From positions 1-27,136 of the forward strand of contig JAGWVC010000052.1 of assembly GCA_018971065.1 (NCBI GenBank): 27,136 bases of DNA. Reading direction: 5' to 3'. Position 1 is the first letter of the stretch. Every line of letters begins with the position of its first letter. Positions 14,420 through 23,784 of this stretch are shown here, piece after piece. The stretch comes from Sphingomonadales bacterium. GTDB taxonomy: Bacteria; Pseudomonadota; Alphaproteobacteria; Sphingomonadales; Sphingomonadaceae. The notes under the pieces were generated by a model that had not been told where the DNA came from, searched no databases, and saw only the letters and a program-made list of their open reading frames with translations. Both the position numbers and the translations under genes were made by a program.

Positions 14420-14517
14420 TGCCCGCTTGCGGCCGCACGCATAACCGGGCCATTGGCAGGAACCGGTGCGCTTGTTAACCCGTTGCAAATTCCCGTGACG
14501 GCCGAAAGGAAGAAGCC

Positions 14518-15084
14518 ATGAACGTCGTTTCCCCGCCCTCGCTTGCGCTATGCGCAATGGTGGCCGTGCTGGCGCTGGGCGCGTGCAAGAAGAACGAGGT
14601 GGACGAGAAGAACGTCAATCCCGGCACTGTCGCCGCCAAGGTGGCCGCCGCCGGTGACAAGCCGCAACCGGGCCGCTGGGAAACCACGCTGAAGCTCGAT
14701 TCGATCGACATGCCCGGAATGCCGCCGGAGGCGAAGGCGATGATGAGCAAACAAATGGGCACGATGCGCAAGTTCGCCACCTGCCTGTCGCAGGAGGACG
14801 CCGCCCGTCCCGAGGCCGAATTCTTCAACCAGGGCAAATCCGGCTGCAAGTACGACAACTTCACGATGAGCGACGGCCACCTCGACGCCAACATGACCTG
14901 CAAGCAGGGGCCGGGCACGATGCGGATGACGCTGTCGGGATCGTACAGCGCCACCGATTACGAGGTTCACACCAACACCACGATGATCGAACCCGGCGGC
15001 AAGGGCATGACTCAGGCGATGACGATGACCGCGCACCGCGCCGGCGATTGCCGGGGCGACGAAATGAACGCGAAGAAGGGTTGA
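14518..15084 (+). CDS. DUF3617 family lipoprotein
   Basis: A 188-residue protein starting [27 protein letters not shown]. Lipobox LGAC puts the lipidated Cys at residue 23, so it is a membrane-anchored periplasmic protein. [37 protein letters not shown] and [21 protein letters not shown] match DUF3617, with paired cysteines that may form disulfides. The molecular role of the family is unknown. AAGGAAG precedes the ATG. It is the first gene of a likely operon with the alpha/beta hydrolase and the oxidoreductase that follow. Confidence 0.9.
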   Translation: MNVVSPPSLALCAMVAVLALGACKKNEVDEKNVNPGTVAAKVAAAGDKPQPGRWETTLKLDSIDMPGMPPEAKAMMSKQMGTMRKFATCLSQEDAARPEAEFFNQGKSGCKYDNFTMSDGHLDANMTCKQGPGTMRMTLSGSYSATDYEVHTNTTMIEPGGKGMTQAMTMTAHRAGDCRGDEMNAKKG

Positions 15085-15101
15085 GCCCGGCGCGAACAGG
15101 C

Positions 15102-15824
15102 GTGACCCCGGCGCAGCGGCTGGCGCTGGCCGGGCAACCCGGGCCGGAGGGCGTGGAAGGGCCGCGCCTGCGCTACCTGCTGGCCGAACTGGGCAACTTT
15201 GCCCCGCGCCTGCGCCGCCGGACCACGGTTGCCCCCGCCGCGAACCCGCAGCCGGTGATGCTGTTGCCCGGGTTCGGCGCGCATCCGGTGCGGATGCGAC
15301 CGATGCTGCGCGCGCTGGAGGCAGCGGGCCACGCGCCGCACGAATGGGGCCTGGGCCTGAACCTTGGCCCCAGCCCGCAGAACTTCGCCTATCTCACCGG
15401 GCGGGTGGCGGCGCTGGCGCGGCACGAAGGCGCGCCGGTGGCACTGGTGGGGTGGAGCCTGGGCGGCCTGTTCGCGCGCGAGATCGCCAAGCGCATTCCC
15501 GAAAGCGTCGCCCGCGTGATCACGATGGGCACCCCGTTTTCGGGCGATCCGCGCGCCAACAACGCCTGGCGCGCCTACCAGCTCATCACCGGCCATGCCG
15601 TCGATGCGCCGCCGATCCCCGGCGATTTCTCGCAGAAGCCCCCGGTGCCGACGATCGCGCTGTGGAGCGCGCGCGACGGTATCGTCTCGCCCCGCGCCTC
15701 CGCCGGCTGGCCGGGTGAGCGCGACCGGGCGATGGCGCTGCGCTGCAACCACCTGGGCTTTGCCAACAGTCCCGAAGCGATCCGCGCGGTGCTGGCCATG
15801 CTGGACGAGGAGTTCCCATCATGA
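15102..15824 (+). CDS. Alpha/beta hydrolase
   Basis: About 240 residues from a GTG at 15102. TTG codons at 15081 (overlapping the DUF3617 stop as TTGA) and 15048 are also in frame; none has a clear ribosome-binding site, so the start is uncertain. QPVMLLPGFGAHPVRMRPML is the oxyanion/early strand region, ALVGWSLGGLFAREIAKR carries the nucleophile elbow G-W-S-L-G, RVITMGTPFSG follows, ALWSARDGIVSP gives the likely catalytic Asp and CNHLGF the catalytic His. The TMGTPFSG element is seen in lipase/esterase-like members. The substrate is unknown. The stop overlaps the next gene as ATGA. Confidence 0.87.
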   Translation: MTPAQRLALAGQPGPEGVEGPRLRYLLAELGNFAPRLRRRTTVAPAANPQPVMLLPGFGAHPVRMRPMLRALEAAGHAPHEWGLGLNLGPSPQNFAYLTGRVAALARHEGAPVALVGWSLGGLFAREIAKRIPESVARVITMGTPFSGDPRANNAWRAYQLITGHAVDAPPIPGDFSQKPPVPTIALWSARDGIVSPRASAGWPGERDRAMALRCNHLGFANSPEAIRAVLAMLDEEFPS

Positions 15825-16885
15825 TCGAAGTATGGCGCGCCGGCGGCTCCAACACGCGGTTCGATCCGGCAGAAATCGCTGGGCTGGAAGCGCAGGGCTG
15901 GGATGGCCAGATGTTCATGGACTCGCAGTCGCTCAGCGCCGACCCGTGGGCGATGATGGGGGCATGGGCGCGCGAAACCCGCACGCTGAAGCTGTCCCCC
16001 GGCGTCACCAACCCGCTCACCCGCAACCTCGCGGTAACCGCTGCCAGCGCCGCGACGATCCAGATGCTCAGCGGCGGCCGCGCGGTGCTGGGCATCGGCC
16101 GGGGCGATTCGGCGCTGGCCTATCTGGGCATGGCGCCGGTGCCGATCGCCCGGTTCGAACGTGACCTTAAAACCTTGCAGACGCTGCTTTCAGGCGGCGA
16201 AGTCGCCTTCGATCACACCGGTGAACGCGGCGACGGGCCGGGATCGCACAGCCTGTCGCTGGGGGCGCGGCCCGAGGCGACGCAGTTGAAGTGGCTTGCA
16301 GGTTCGGGCCTGCCGAAAGTGCCGCTGGACGTCGCCGCCACCGGCCCGAAAGTCATCGCGATGGGCGCGCGCCTAGCCGAGCGGGTGACGTTCTCGGTCG
16401 GCGCCGGGCTGGACCGGGTGCGCTGGGCGCTGGATCTGGCCGAGACGGCACGCGGCGATGGCCCGAAACCAGCCTATGGCGTACAGGTGGTGGTCGTCTG
16501 CCACCATGACGATGCCACCGCGATGGAAGTGGCGATGCGGATGGCGCCGCCGCTGGCGCGCTTCCAGGTGATGCAGGGCAGCGCCAAGGGACCGGAAGCG
16601 GCCGACGGCGGCGGATCGTTCGGCGCCATCCGCGAAGGCTATGACATGAACCGGCACGGCGGCGTGCATGAACAGAACCGCCTGACTCACGGCGCGCTGG
16701 CCCCGGAATTCGTGCGCGATTTCGCGGTGGTGGGCACGCCCGAGGCCTGCGCCGCAAAGCTGCTGGCGCTGCGCGACGCCGGGATCGAACGGTTCGTGGT
16801 GGTCGGCCCGGGGTTCTATCCGCCCGAATGGGGCGAGGCGGCAGACCTGTTCGCGCGCGAGGTCCTGCCTTCTCTCAAATCATAG
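15821..16885 (+). CDS. LLM class flavin-dependent oxidoreductase
   Basis: A 354-residue TIM-barrel protein starting MIEVWRAGGSNTRFD, with GAGGAG upstream and an ATGA overlap with the hydrolase stop. LEAQGWDGQMFMDSQSLSADPWAMM, TLKLSPGVTNPLTRNLAVTAASAATIQ and GGRAVLGIGRGDSALAYLG are hallmarks of the luciferase/F420-type oxidoreductase superfamily. The C-terminal VVGTPEACAAKLLALRDAGIERFVVVGPG is the usual end of the barrel. Cofactor could be FMN or F420; substrate unknown. It is only distantly like the 4397-5275 protein. It probably works in the same pathway as the coupled hydrolase. The stop overlaps the convergent 16880-17476 gene by six bases. Confidence 0.88.
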   Translation: MIEVWRAGGSNTRFDPAEIAGLEAQGWDGQMFMDSQSLSADPWAMMGAWARETRTLKLSPGVTNPLTRNLAVTAASAATIQMLSGGRAVLGIGRGDSALAYLGMAPVPIARFERDLKTLQTLLSGGEVAFDHTGERGDGPGSHSLSLGARPEATQLKWLAGSGLPKVPLDVAATGPKVIAMGARLAERVTFSVGAGLDRVRWALDLAETARGDGPKPAYGVQVVVVCHHDDATAMEVAMRMAPPLARFQVMQGSAKGPEAADGGGSFGAIREGYDMNRHGGVHEQNRLTHGALAPEFVRDFAVVGTPEACAAKLLALRDAGIERFVVVGPGFYPPEWGEAADLFAREVLPSLKS

Positions 16886-17476
16886 CTTGCCAAACTTCGC
16901 CTCATAGCCGGCGGTATCGGCCGCCGCCAGAAAGCCCGCCTGCTCCACCCACAGGTCGCGCGCCGGGCGGCCGGCAAACGCGCCGAGTTGGCCGTCGATG
17001 CGGGCAAGATCGGCCTGGTCCCACGCGGCAATCTGCGCGAAGCGGGTAATCCCCAGTTCGGCCAGCCGCGACGCCAGCTTGGGCCCCAGCCCCTTGATCC
17101 GGGTCAGGTCGTCACCGGCGGGCACGATCGGCGCCTCGGGGGCCAGCGCGTCGGCAGTGGTACCCTGCCCCGCATCCTGCGCGGCTTCGACCTCGTGCGC
17201 GGCGGCGGCGGCGATAACTTCGCCGATGCCGCCGAAGATGTCGGGACCGGTCCCGGCCAGCGCGGCAGTCGTGGCGGACGGGGCGTTGATGAACGCCTGG
17301 TTGCGCTGCGCCGGCGCCGCACCCTCATCCAGCGCATCGGGCGCCTGATAGCGGCGGCGGCGATCGGGCGCGCGCTGGGTCAGCACCCACCACAGCAGCG
17401 CCAGCGCGATCAGCAATACGCCAACCGCCGCCATCCAGTTCTGCTGGAGCCAGGGCTGGTGCAGGAAGTCGGTCAT
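16880..17476 (-). CDS. Membrane-anchored helix-hairpin-helix protein (COG3743-like)
   Basis: A 198-residue protein starting MTDFLHQPWLQQNWM with AAAGGAG seven bases before ATG 17476. One transmembrane helix (residues about 14-34, AAVGVLLIALALLWWVL) is followed by a basic RRRRY segment and an Ala-rich linker. The C-terminal domain (about 125-198) has DLTRIKGLGPKLASRLAELG, a helix-hairpin-helix, and ends with ARDLWVEQAGFLAA. COG3743 is described as a predicted flap-endonuclease-like helix-3-turn-helix domain; catalytic residues are not evident, so DNA binding is more likely than cleavage. The gene lies 13 bases after the flippase gene on the same strand, last in the tsaD operon. Confidence 0.8.
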   Translation of the reverse strand: MTDFLHQPWLQQNWMAAVGVLLIALALLWWVLTQRAPDRRRRYQAPDALDEGAAPAQRNQAFINAPSATTAALAGTGPDIFGGIGEVIAAAAAHEVEAAQDAGQGTTADALAPEAPIVPAGDDLTRIKGLGPKLASRLAELGITRFAQIAAWDQADLARIDGQLGAFAGRPARDLWVEQAGFLAAADTAGYEAKFGKL

Positions 17477-17489
17477 GGCGGTGCTCCTT

Positions 17490-19013
17490 TCAGGCCGGGG
17501 CGGACTTGTCGCCACCGACGTTGCGGCGGAACAGCACGCGGTCATCGGGGCCGAAGCCCCAGTGCCAGATGATCCAGCACCACACGCCGAGAATCAGCGG
17601 GATGCCGGGGAAGAAATGCGCCCAGCGCGGCGCGAAGGCAACGATGCCGCCGCCGACGGCACCGGCAACCACGCCGGCGGCGATAAGCGACCAGCGCCAG
17701 TTGTTGATCGACTGGTCCAGCAGCCGCGACAGCATCCGCGACTTGACCAGCGAGGCCACCGACAGCGTGACCAGCAGCGCGGCGGCGGCGGCGGCGTCGC
17801 GATACAGCTCGCCCAGTTGCCAGTGCTCAACCAGTTCGATCCCGGCGATGGTCAGCAGCCCCTGGAACACGATCGTGCCCAGCGAGACATAGAGGTTGCG
17901 GATGCGGGCCATGTAGATCAGCGCCGCCTCGCTGACCACGGCGGTGGCGGCGGCCACTTCGGCGAACAGCAGGAACACCAGCGCGCCGGTGCCGCCGCCG
18001 AAGCGGACGCCGAACAGCCCGCTCATCACCGCATGGCCGGGAATCGCCAGCGCCAGCGCGATGCCGCCCTGCGCGGCGGTGATCCAGAAGCCCACCTGGC
18101 AGACCTGGCGGGCAATCGCGCCATAATCCCGCTCCTTCAGGTTGCGGGTGATCACCGGGCCAAGGATCGGCTCGAAGCTGGTCTTCAGCTTCTGCGGCAG
18201 CGTGGCGACCTGCTGCGCGGCGAAATAGACGCCGACCGCGGTGGGCGTGGCAAAGAAGCCGAGGATGGCGATATCGAGCTTGCGCGTGCCCCATTCCACC
18301 GCATCGGCCGCCGCAACCGGCATCGCCGCAAGGGCAAGACGGCCGATGCGCATCGGGTGCGGGCGCCATTGACGGGGCAGGCCATAGGAGCGCACCAGCG
18401 GCACGACCGCGAAGGCGGCGGCGGCGAACACCGAGACCAGCTTGGCGATCGGCAGGCCCGATTCCACCAGCAGCGGCATGTGACCATACGTGCCGATCGG
18501 CCAGAGCACCGCCGCCGAAAGCGACAGCGCCCAGGGATCGACCACCGAGCGCGAACGGACCGTGGTGGCGACATCATAGCGATAGGCCAACGCCGCCAGC
18601 GCAACATCGGTGATGGTGTTGGGAAAGATCGACAGGATCAACAGGCGATCGACCCAGGTGAAGTGCCCGCCCGGAAACATCGGCGCGGGAAACAGCCACA
18701 GCACCAGCGCGGCAACGGCGGCGATGGTGCAACTGAGCACGATGCCGTCCGCGACGATGTTCGCAGCGTGGCTTTCCTCTTCCGAAAGGCGCTGCGCCAG
18801 CCCGCGCTTCTGCCCCAGCGTGCAAAACTGGCCGACCAGTTCGATGACCACCAGCGCCGAGGCATAGCGGCCCAGCAGCGCCGGGCCATAGAGCCGGCCC
18901 GCCAGCACCATGAACGGCGCGCTGGCCGCCAGCCGCAGCAGGAAGCCGAAGACGTTGGTGCGGCCGCCCTTGGCCAGTGCGGCAATGTCGGCCTCGCGCT
19001 TGGCGTTGGTCAA
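17490..19013 (-). CDS. Lipopolysaccharide/polysaccharide flippase-like membrane protein (MATE/Wzx type)
   Basis: A 507-residue protein from a TTG at 19013 that overlaps the gpsA stop as TTGA; no ATG exists before the conserved start, so this start is likely though its ribosome-binding site is weak. It begins (M)[28 protein letters not shown], typical of lipopolysaccharide biosynthesis proteins of sphingomonads. About a dozen hydrophobic helices are visible, from FMVLAGRLYGPALLGRYASALVV through GIPLILGVWCWIIWHWGFG. It probably moves a lipid-linked glycan across the inner membrane. Substrate unknown; no glycosyltransferase genes are adjacent. It is third in the tsaD-gpsA-flippase-COG3743 series. 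Confidence 0.83.
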   Translation of the reverse strand: MTNAKREADIAALAKGGRTNVFGFLLRLAASAPFMVLAGRLYGPALLGRYASALVVIELVGQFCTLGQKRGLAQRLSEEESHAANIVADGIVLSCTIAAVAALVLWLFPAPMFPGGHFTWVDRLLILSIFPNTITDVALAALAYRYDVATTVRSRSVVDPWALSLSAAVLWPIGTYGHMPLLVESGLPIAKLVSVFAAAAFAVVPLVRSYGLPRQWRPHPMRIGRLALAAMPVAAADAVEWGTRKLDIAILGFFATPTAVGVYFAAQQVATLPQKLKTSFEPILGPVITRNLKERDYGAIARQVCQVGFWITAAQGGIALALAIPGHAVMSGLFGVRFGGGTGALVFLLFAEVAAATAVVSEAALIYMARIRNLYVSLGTIVFQGLLTIAGIELVEHWQLGELYRDAAAAAALLVTLSVASLVKSRMLSRLLDQSINNWRWSLIAAGVVAGAVGGGIVAFAPRWAHFFPGIPLILGVWCWIIWHWGFGPDDRVLFRRNVGGDKSAPA

Positions 19014-20041
19014 GTTGGCGGGCCTTGCGTGAAAGCGGTGTGCAGGGGGGTGCGTTCGCCGGTCAGCGGGCGCGCCAGCAGTTCGGAGACGACCTGTCGC
19101 GCCGGTGCCTCCCCCTTCAGCAGTCGATCGACGGCGGCGACGATCGGCATGGCAATCCCGCGCTGTGCCGCCAATCCCGCCAGCACCGGCGCGGTGGCGG
19201 CGCCTTCGGCCACCGACAGCTTGCCCGAAAGCGCTTCGGCGGCGGATTGCCCCTGCCCCAGTGCTTTGCCCAGCGAGAAGTTGCGGCTGGCGGTGGACGC
19301 GCAGGTCAGCACCAGATCCCCCAACCCGCACAGGCCCGACAGCGTGTCGGCACGGCCGCCCAGCGCCTCGCCGAAGCGCAGCATTTCGGCAAAGCCCCGC
19401 GCGATCAGCGCCGCGCGGGCGTTTTCGCCCAGGCCCAAGCCCTCAACCACGCCGCAGGCGATGGCCAGCACGTTCTTGACCGCGCCGCCGATCTCGGCCC
19501 CGACGATGTCGTCCGAGTAATAGGGACGGAACGTCGGCCGGGCGATCTGCGGCGACAGGCGTTGCCACTGCGCCTCCCCCCCGGCGCAGGCCAGCGTGAT
19601 CGCGGTGGGCAGGCCCAGCGCGACTTCGCGGGCAAACGTGGGGCCGGACAGCACCGCCAGTTGCGCCGAAGGCGCGGCCTCGTGCGCGATGTCGAGCATC
19701 AGGCGGCCCGAGCCGGCCTCGATCCCCTTGGCGCACAGCACCAGATCGCGTTCACCGTCGGGCAGGTCGCCCAGCACCCGGCCCAGGAACTGCGCGGGCA
19801 CCACCACCAGCAGCGTCGGCAGGTGGGCCAGATCGCCAAGGTTGCCGGTGGCGTGGATGGCCGGCGCCAGCGGCACGCCGGGCAGGAACGGGGTGTTGCT
19901 GCGGGCGGTGTTGATTTCCTCGGCCAGCCCGTCTTCACGCGCCCACAGCCGCACCGGGGTGCCGTCGGCGGCCAGCATCTGCGCCAGCGCCGTGCCCCAC
20001 GCGCCCGCACCGATGACGCCGATAGTCGCTGCCGTGGTCAT
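19010..20041 (-). CDS. gpsA: NAD(P)H-dependent glycerol-3-phosphate dehydrogenase
   Basis: A 343-residue protein that reduces dihydroxyacetone phosphate to sn-glycerol-3-phosphate for phospholipid synthesis. The Rossmann motif [10 protein letters not shown] begins at residue 11; further conserved parts are [15 protein letters not shown] [63 protein letters not shown] with the catalytic lysine, and [12 protein letters not shown]. The length is normal. ATG 20041 overlaps the tsaD stop as ATGA, so translation is coupled. Confidence 0.97.
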   Translation of the reverse strand: MTTAATIGVIGAGAWGTALAQMLAADGTPVRLWAREDGLAEEINTARSNTPFLPGVPLAPAIHATGNLGDLAHLPTLLVVVPAQFLGRVLGDLPDGERDLVLCAKGIEAGSGRLMLDIAHEAAPSAQLAVLSGPTFAREVALGLPTAITLACAGGEAQWQRLSPQIARPTFRPYYSDDIVGAEIGGAVKNVLAIACGVVEGLGLGENARAALIARGFAEMLRFGEALGGRADTLSGLCGLGDLVLTCASTASRNFSLGKALGQGQSAAEALSGKLSVAEGAATAPVLAGLAAQRGIAMPIVAAVDRLLKGEAPARQVVSELLARPLTGERTPLHTAFTQGPPT

Positions 20042-21138
20042 GCCTTCACCCCTGCTCCGCGCACCGGCGCCGCCTCGGGGTCGAGCGGCCAGCGCGGTCG
20101 CGCGGCCACGTCCAGCCCGTCCGATTGGCCGGTTCCGAACCGTTCCAGCCCGGCCCACGCGATCATCGCCGCATTGTCGGTGCATAGCGGCAGCGGCGGC
20201 GCGGTAAAGCGCAAGCCGTTTTCGGCCGCAAGGTTTTCCAGAGCCTTGCGCATCGCCTGGTTCGCGGCAACCCCGCCGGCCACGACAAGCGCGCGGACCG
20301 GCCCGGCAACCGCGATGGCCTTGCGGGTGCGGTCGATCACGCAGTCGATCGCGGCCTGCTGGAAGGCGGCGGCAATGTCGGCATCGGCATGGAGCTGCGT
20401 GGCCGGGGCCACTTCCACCGGGCCGCCGTTGCAGCACCCCTGCACCACCAGCGGCGGCAGCGTGGCCTGCTTCGCCCGCAGCACCGCGCTTTTCAGCCCG
20501 GCGAACGAGAAGTGGGGTTCAGCGCTGCCCAGCAGCGGACGCGGCAGCGGCACCGCCTTCGCGTTGCCCTGCGCGGCAAGGCGTTCGACCGCCGGGCCGC
20601 CGGGATAGCCCAGCCCCAGGATCTTCGCGGTCTTGTCGAAGGCTTCGCCCAGCGCGTCGTCGATGGTTGTCGCCAGCCGGCGGTACTGGCCCACGCCCTG
20701 CACCAGCAGCAACTGACAATGACCGCCCGAGGCCAGCAGCAGCAGGTAGGGGAAGCCCAGCGCATCATCGGCCAAGCGCGGCGACAGCGCGTGCCCTTCA
20801 AGGTGATTGATGGCCAGCAGCGGCTTGTCCGCCGCCATCGCCAGCGCCTTGGCGGTGACCAGCCCGACCATGACCCCGCCGATCAGCCCCGGCCCCGCCG
20901 TGGCAGCCACGGCATCGACATCCGCCAGCGCCATCCCGGCATCGGCCAGCGTTGCCGCGATCAAAGGGGCCAGCCGTTCGGCATGGGCGCGCGCGGCGAT
21001 TTCGGGAACCACGCCGCCATAAGGCGCATGTTCGGCATCCTGCGAGGCAATGCGCTGGGCAAGGATCGTCCGGTCGCTGCGCACAAGAGCGGCGGCGGTT
21101 TCGTCACAAGACGATTCAATCCCGAGTACGATGGCCAT
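20038..21138 (-). CDS. tsaD: tRNA N6-adenosine threonylcarbamoyltransferase
   Basis: A 366-residue protein that transfers threonylcarbamoyl to A37 of tRNAs decoding ANN codons, as part of the TsaBDE complex. The start [19 protein letters not shown] is diagnostic. His112 and His116 in NHLEGH bind the metal; [30 protein letters not shown] and [10 protein letters not shown] with the metal Asp follow. It is longer than the common ~340 residues because of an insert near residues 250-275 ([18 protein letters not shown]). The start is 44 bases from the divergent hemC start. It leads a four-gene series with gpsA, flippase and COG3743 genes. Confidence 0.97.
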   Translation of the reverse strand: MAIVLGIESSCDETAAALVRSDRTILAQRIASQDAEHAPYGGVVPEIAARAHAERLAPLIAATLADAGMALADVDAVAATAGPGLIGGVMVGLVTAKALAMAADKPLLAINHLEGHALSPRLADDALGFPYLLLLASGGHCQLLLVQGVGQYRRLATTIDDALGEAFDKTAKILGLGYPGGPAVERLAAQGNAKAVPLPRPLLGSAEPHFSFAGLKSAVLRAKQATLPPLVVQGCCNGGPVEVAPATQLHADADIAAAFQQAAIDCVIDRTRKAIAVAGPVRALVVAGGVAANQAMRKALENLAAENGLRFTAPPLPLCTDNAAMIAWAGLERFGTGQSDGLDVAARPRWPLDPEAAPVRGAGVKA

Positions 21139-21182
21139 CTGCGCCTTTCCCTTAGCCGCATTCCCGACTAGCACAAGCCGCC

Positions 21183-22118
21183 ATGCCGAACCCGACTGTT
21201 CCCGTCCGCCCGCTCCGCCTTGGTACCCGCCGTTCGCCGCTGGCAATGGCGCAGGCAGAGGAGGCGCGCGACCGCCTGATCGCGGCGCATCCCGCGCTGG
21301 CGATCGAGATCGTGCCGGTAACCGCCAGCGGCGACAAGGTGCTGGACCGGCCGCTGGCCGAAATCGGCGGCAAGGCGCTGTGGACCAAGGAACTGGACCA
21401 GTGGCTGTGGGACCGCGAGATCGATTTCGCCGTCCATTCGCTGAAGGACGTCGAGACGCTGCGGCCGGACTGGCTGGCCATCGCCGCCGTGCTGCCGCGC
21501 GAGGACGTGCGCGATGCGCTGGTCGGCGCGGCGTCGATCGCCGGCCTGCCGCACGGCGCACGGGTGGGAACCAGTGCGCCGCGCCGGGCCGCGCAGATGC
21601 TGCACTTGCGCCCCGACTGCCGGATCGTGCCGTTTCGCGGCAACGTCGCGACGCGGCTGGGCAAGCTGGCGGCGGGCGAGGCCGATGCCACGCTGCTGGC
21701 CTGCGCCGGGCTGAACCGGTTGGGGCAGGCAGCGGCGGGCGTGCCGCTGGCGCCGGCAGACTGGCTACCGGCGCCGGGCCAGGGCGCCATCGCCATCGAG
21801 TGCCGCACCGACGATGCGGGAACCCGGCAATTGCTGGCGACGATCGATGACCAGCCTTCCCGCCATTCCGTCACCGCCGAGCGGACACTGCTGGCGGCGC
21901 TGGGCGGCAATTGCCACAGCGCGGTGGCGGTGTGGACCGTGGCCGATGGCGCCGGCCTGCACATGCGGGCCGCGCTGTTCAGCCCGGACGGTCAAACCCG
22001 GATCGCCGGCGAGGCGCGGTTTGCCGCCGGTGACGCGGTGGCGCCGGCAGCGCTGGCGGCCGATCTGCTGGCACGCGCGCCCGACGATGTGCGCGCGCTG
22101 TTCGACGGACCGGCGTGA
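21183..22118 (+). CDS. hemC: Hydroxymethylbilane synthase (porphobilinogen deaminase)
   Basis: A 311-residue protein joining four porphobilinogens into hydroxymethylbilane in tetrapyrrole/heme synthesis. It has [13 protein letters not shown] (12-24), [23 protein letters not shown], the catalytic Asp89 in [36 protein letters not shown] and Cys244 in GGNCHSAV, which carries the dipyrromethane cofactor. ATG 21183 gives the normal start. The stop overlaps the hemD GTG as GTGA. Divergent from tsaD with a 44-base gap, so the promoters of both genes must lie there or in the opposite coding region. Confidence 0.97.
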   Translation: MPNPTVPVRPLRLGTRRSPLAMAQAEEARDRLIAAHPALAIEIVPVTASGDKVLDRPLAEIGGKALWTKELDQWLWDREIDFAVHSLKDVETLRPDWLAIAAVLPREDVRDALVGAASIAGLPHGARVGTSAPRRAAQMLHLRPDCRIVPFRGNVATRLGKLAAGEADATLLACAGLNRLGQAAAGVPLAPADWLPAPGQGAIAIECRTDDAGTRQLLATIDDQPSRHSVTAERTLLAALGGNCHSAVAVWTVADGAGLHMRAALFSPDGQTRIAGEARFAAGDAVAPAALAADLLARAPDDVRALFDGPA

Positions 22119-22831
22119 GCGTACCGCTGATCGTGATCCGGCCCGAGCCCGGCTGCGCGGCAACGCTGGCGGCAGCGACGGCACGCGGCATCGAAGCCTG
22201 GGGGTTTCCGCTTCACGATCTGGCGCCGACACCGTGGCTGCCTCCCGCACCGGACGATTTCGACGCCCTGCTGATCGGCAGCGCCAACGTGGTGCGCCAC
22301 GCCGGGGCCGCGCTGGCGCTCTATCGCGCGCTGCCGGCCTATGTCGTGGGGGAACGGACGGCTGCCACGGTGCGCGATGCCGGGCTGACGGTGGCAGGCG
22401 TGGGTGGCGACGGACTGCAATCCGCGCTGGCGCTGCTGGCGCCCGGGCATCGGCGGCTGTTGCGGCTGGCCGGGCGCGAGCGGATCGATCTGGTGCCGCC
22501 CGACGGAGTGACCATCACCGCGCGCGAGGTTTATGCCAGCCGGCCGCTGCCGATGCCGCCTGAACTGGCTCGACTGCTGAACGTGGCGGCGATCCCGCGT
22601 TTCGTGGTGGCCCTGCATTCGGGCGAGGCGGCGCGGCATTTCAGCGCCGAATGCAACCGGCTGGGAATCGCGCGCGCGCGTATTGCCATCGTCGCGATCG
22701 GCCCGCGCGTGGCCGGAATGGCGGGAGATGGCTGGGCCGGATGCCACGTGGCGGCGCAGGCCACCGATGCGGCGCTGCTGGCGCTGGCGGGGCAACTGTG
22801 CCAGACAAACGGTGGAATGGCCAAGGGTTGA
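22115..22831 (+). CDS. hemD: Uroporphyrinogen-III synthase
   Basis: A 238-residue protein starting at a GTG that overlaps the hemC stop. It closes and inverts ring D of hydroxymethylbilane. The family diverges strongly; support comes from VIRPEPGCAATLAA at the start, FDALLIGSANVVRHAG, AYVVGERTAATVRDAG and VVALHSGEAARHF, plus position after hemC. The length is normal. The stop overlaps the next ATG (TGATG), so three genes are coupled. Confidence 0.93.
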   Translation: MSVPLIVIRPEPGCAATLAAATARGIEAWGFPLHDLAPTPWLPPAPDDFDALLIGSANVVRHAGAALALYRALPAYVVGERTAATVRDAGLTVAGVGGDGLQSALALLAPGHRRLLRLAGRERIDLVPPDGVTITAREVYASRPLPMPPELARLLNVAAIPRFVVALHSGEAARHFSAECNRLGIARARIAIVAIGPRVAGMAGDGWAGCHVAAQATDAALLALAGQLCQTNGGMAKG

Positions 22832-23709
22832 TGGGGAAGTGGGACCGCATGGCGCAGGATGACCTTAATGCCGGCACAGCATCACTTGCCGCCGCGCCAC
22901 GCCGCCGCGGCGGCAGTACCGGGCGGCTGCTGGGCGGTACGCTGCTGGGCCTGGTGATCGGCCTGGGCGTTTCCGGGTGGGTCGCATGGCGGGCCGGCAT
23001 CGATGTCGAGGGCCTGCTGACCGGTCAGGTGGCACATCAACAGGCTGCCGCGACAGGGAGCTGGAACGCACCGGCCCCGGGCAATGCCATCGGCGTGGTG
23101 GAAGGCCGCGTCGGGGCGCTGGAAACCCGATTGACCGCGCTGGACGCGCAGGCACGCGCGGCGGCGGGCAATGCCGGCCGGGCCGAAGCACTGCTGATCG
23201 CCTTCGCGACGCGGCGGGCGATCGAACGCGGAGCGCCGCTGGGCTATCTGGAGGACCAGTTGAAGGTGCGGTTCGGCGATGCGCTGCCCAACGCGGTGGG
23301 CGCGGTGCTGGCCGGCGCGCGCAACCCGGTGACGCTGGACCAGTTGGCGCTGGGGCTGGACGAACTGGCGGCGCAGGCCCCCGCCAGCGCGCAGGCCAGC
23401 GGCTGGGAGAAGATGCGGCGGCAGATTTCCGGGCTGTTCGTGATCCACAATGCCCCCGAAACCGCATCGAGCGACCCGTCGGCGCGGATCGTCCAGGCCC
23501 GGCTGATGCTGCGCGAGGGACGGCTGGACGACGCGATCAACGCCGTCCGTGCCCTGCCGCTGCCGCACCGGGACGAGTGGGTGGCCGCCGCTGTCCGCTA
23601 CCAGAACCTGCAACGCGCGCTGGACCTGCTGGAAACCACCGCGCTGGTGGAGCCACGCGAGCTGGTGGACGGCGCCGGGCGAAAGATTCCGGTGCCGGCC
23701 CGCCCTTGA
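22831..23709 (+). CDS. Mitofilin-like inner-membrane protein (COG4223/HemX-like)
   Basis: A 292-residue protein starting MGKWDRMAQDD; an in-frame ATG at 22849 is an alternative start. After a basic PRRRGGSTGR segment one transmembrane helix (about residues 33-54, LLGGTLLGLVIGLGVSGWVAW) anchors it in the inner membrane. The periplasmic part is helical, with a predicted coiled coil (VEGRVGALETRLTALDAQARAA, 92-113) and RIVQARLMLREGRLDDAINAVRAL. This is the alphaproteobacterial relative of mitochondrial mitofilin/Mic60, usually encoded after hemC-hemD. A role in membrane shape or in heme-pathway organisation has been suggested for relatives; none can be shown here. Confidence 0.85.
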   Translation: MGKWDRMAQDDLNAGTASLAAAPRRRGGSTGRLLGGTLLGLVIGLGVSGWVAWRAGIDVEGLLTGQVAHQQAAATGSWNAPAPGNAIGVVEGRVGALETRLTALDAQARAAAGNAGRAEALLIAFATRRAIERGAPLGYLEDQLKVRFGDALPNAVGAVLAGARNPVTLDQLALGLDELAAQAPASAQASGWEKMRRQISGLFVIHNAPETASSDPSARIVQARLMLREGRLDDAINAVRALPLPHRDEWVAAAVRYQNLQRALDLLETTALVEPRELVDGAGRKIPVPARP

Positions 23710-23749
23710 GCGGCGGTTGCGGACGCTTGGCGATCCGGCAGGCAGCCCC

Positions 23750-23778
23750 TCGACAAATACGGCCTTGCGCGTTATAAC
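23750..23778 (+). promoter_or_regulatory. Predicted promoter of the abrB-doc pair, giving a leaderless transcript
   Basis: TCGACA (23750-23755) and TATAAC (23773-23778) are 17 bases apart. Transcription would begin about at 23785, the A of the abrB ATG. There is no ribosome-binding site before that ATG. GTTATAAC (23771-23778) is a perfect palindrome over the -10, a possible AbrB-type operator. Confidence 0.55.
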
Positions 23779-23784
23779 TGTCGT

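Noticed and set aside
11929..14478. An 849-codon plus-strand open frame opposite uvrB
   Set aside because: Antisense shadow of uvrB caused by high GC; the product is His/Arg/Gln-rich without any domain.
17475..19520. A 681-codon plus-strand open frame opposite the flippase and gpsA genes
   Set aside because: Shadow frame; Arg/Gln/Asp-rich, no domain, and crosses two real genes on the other strand.
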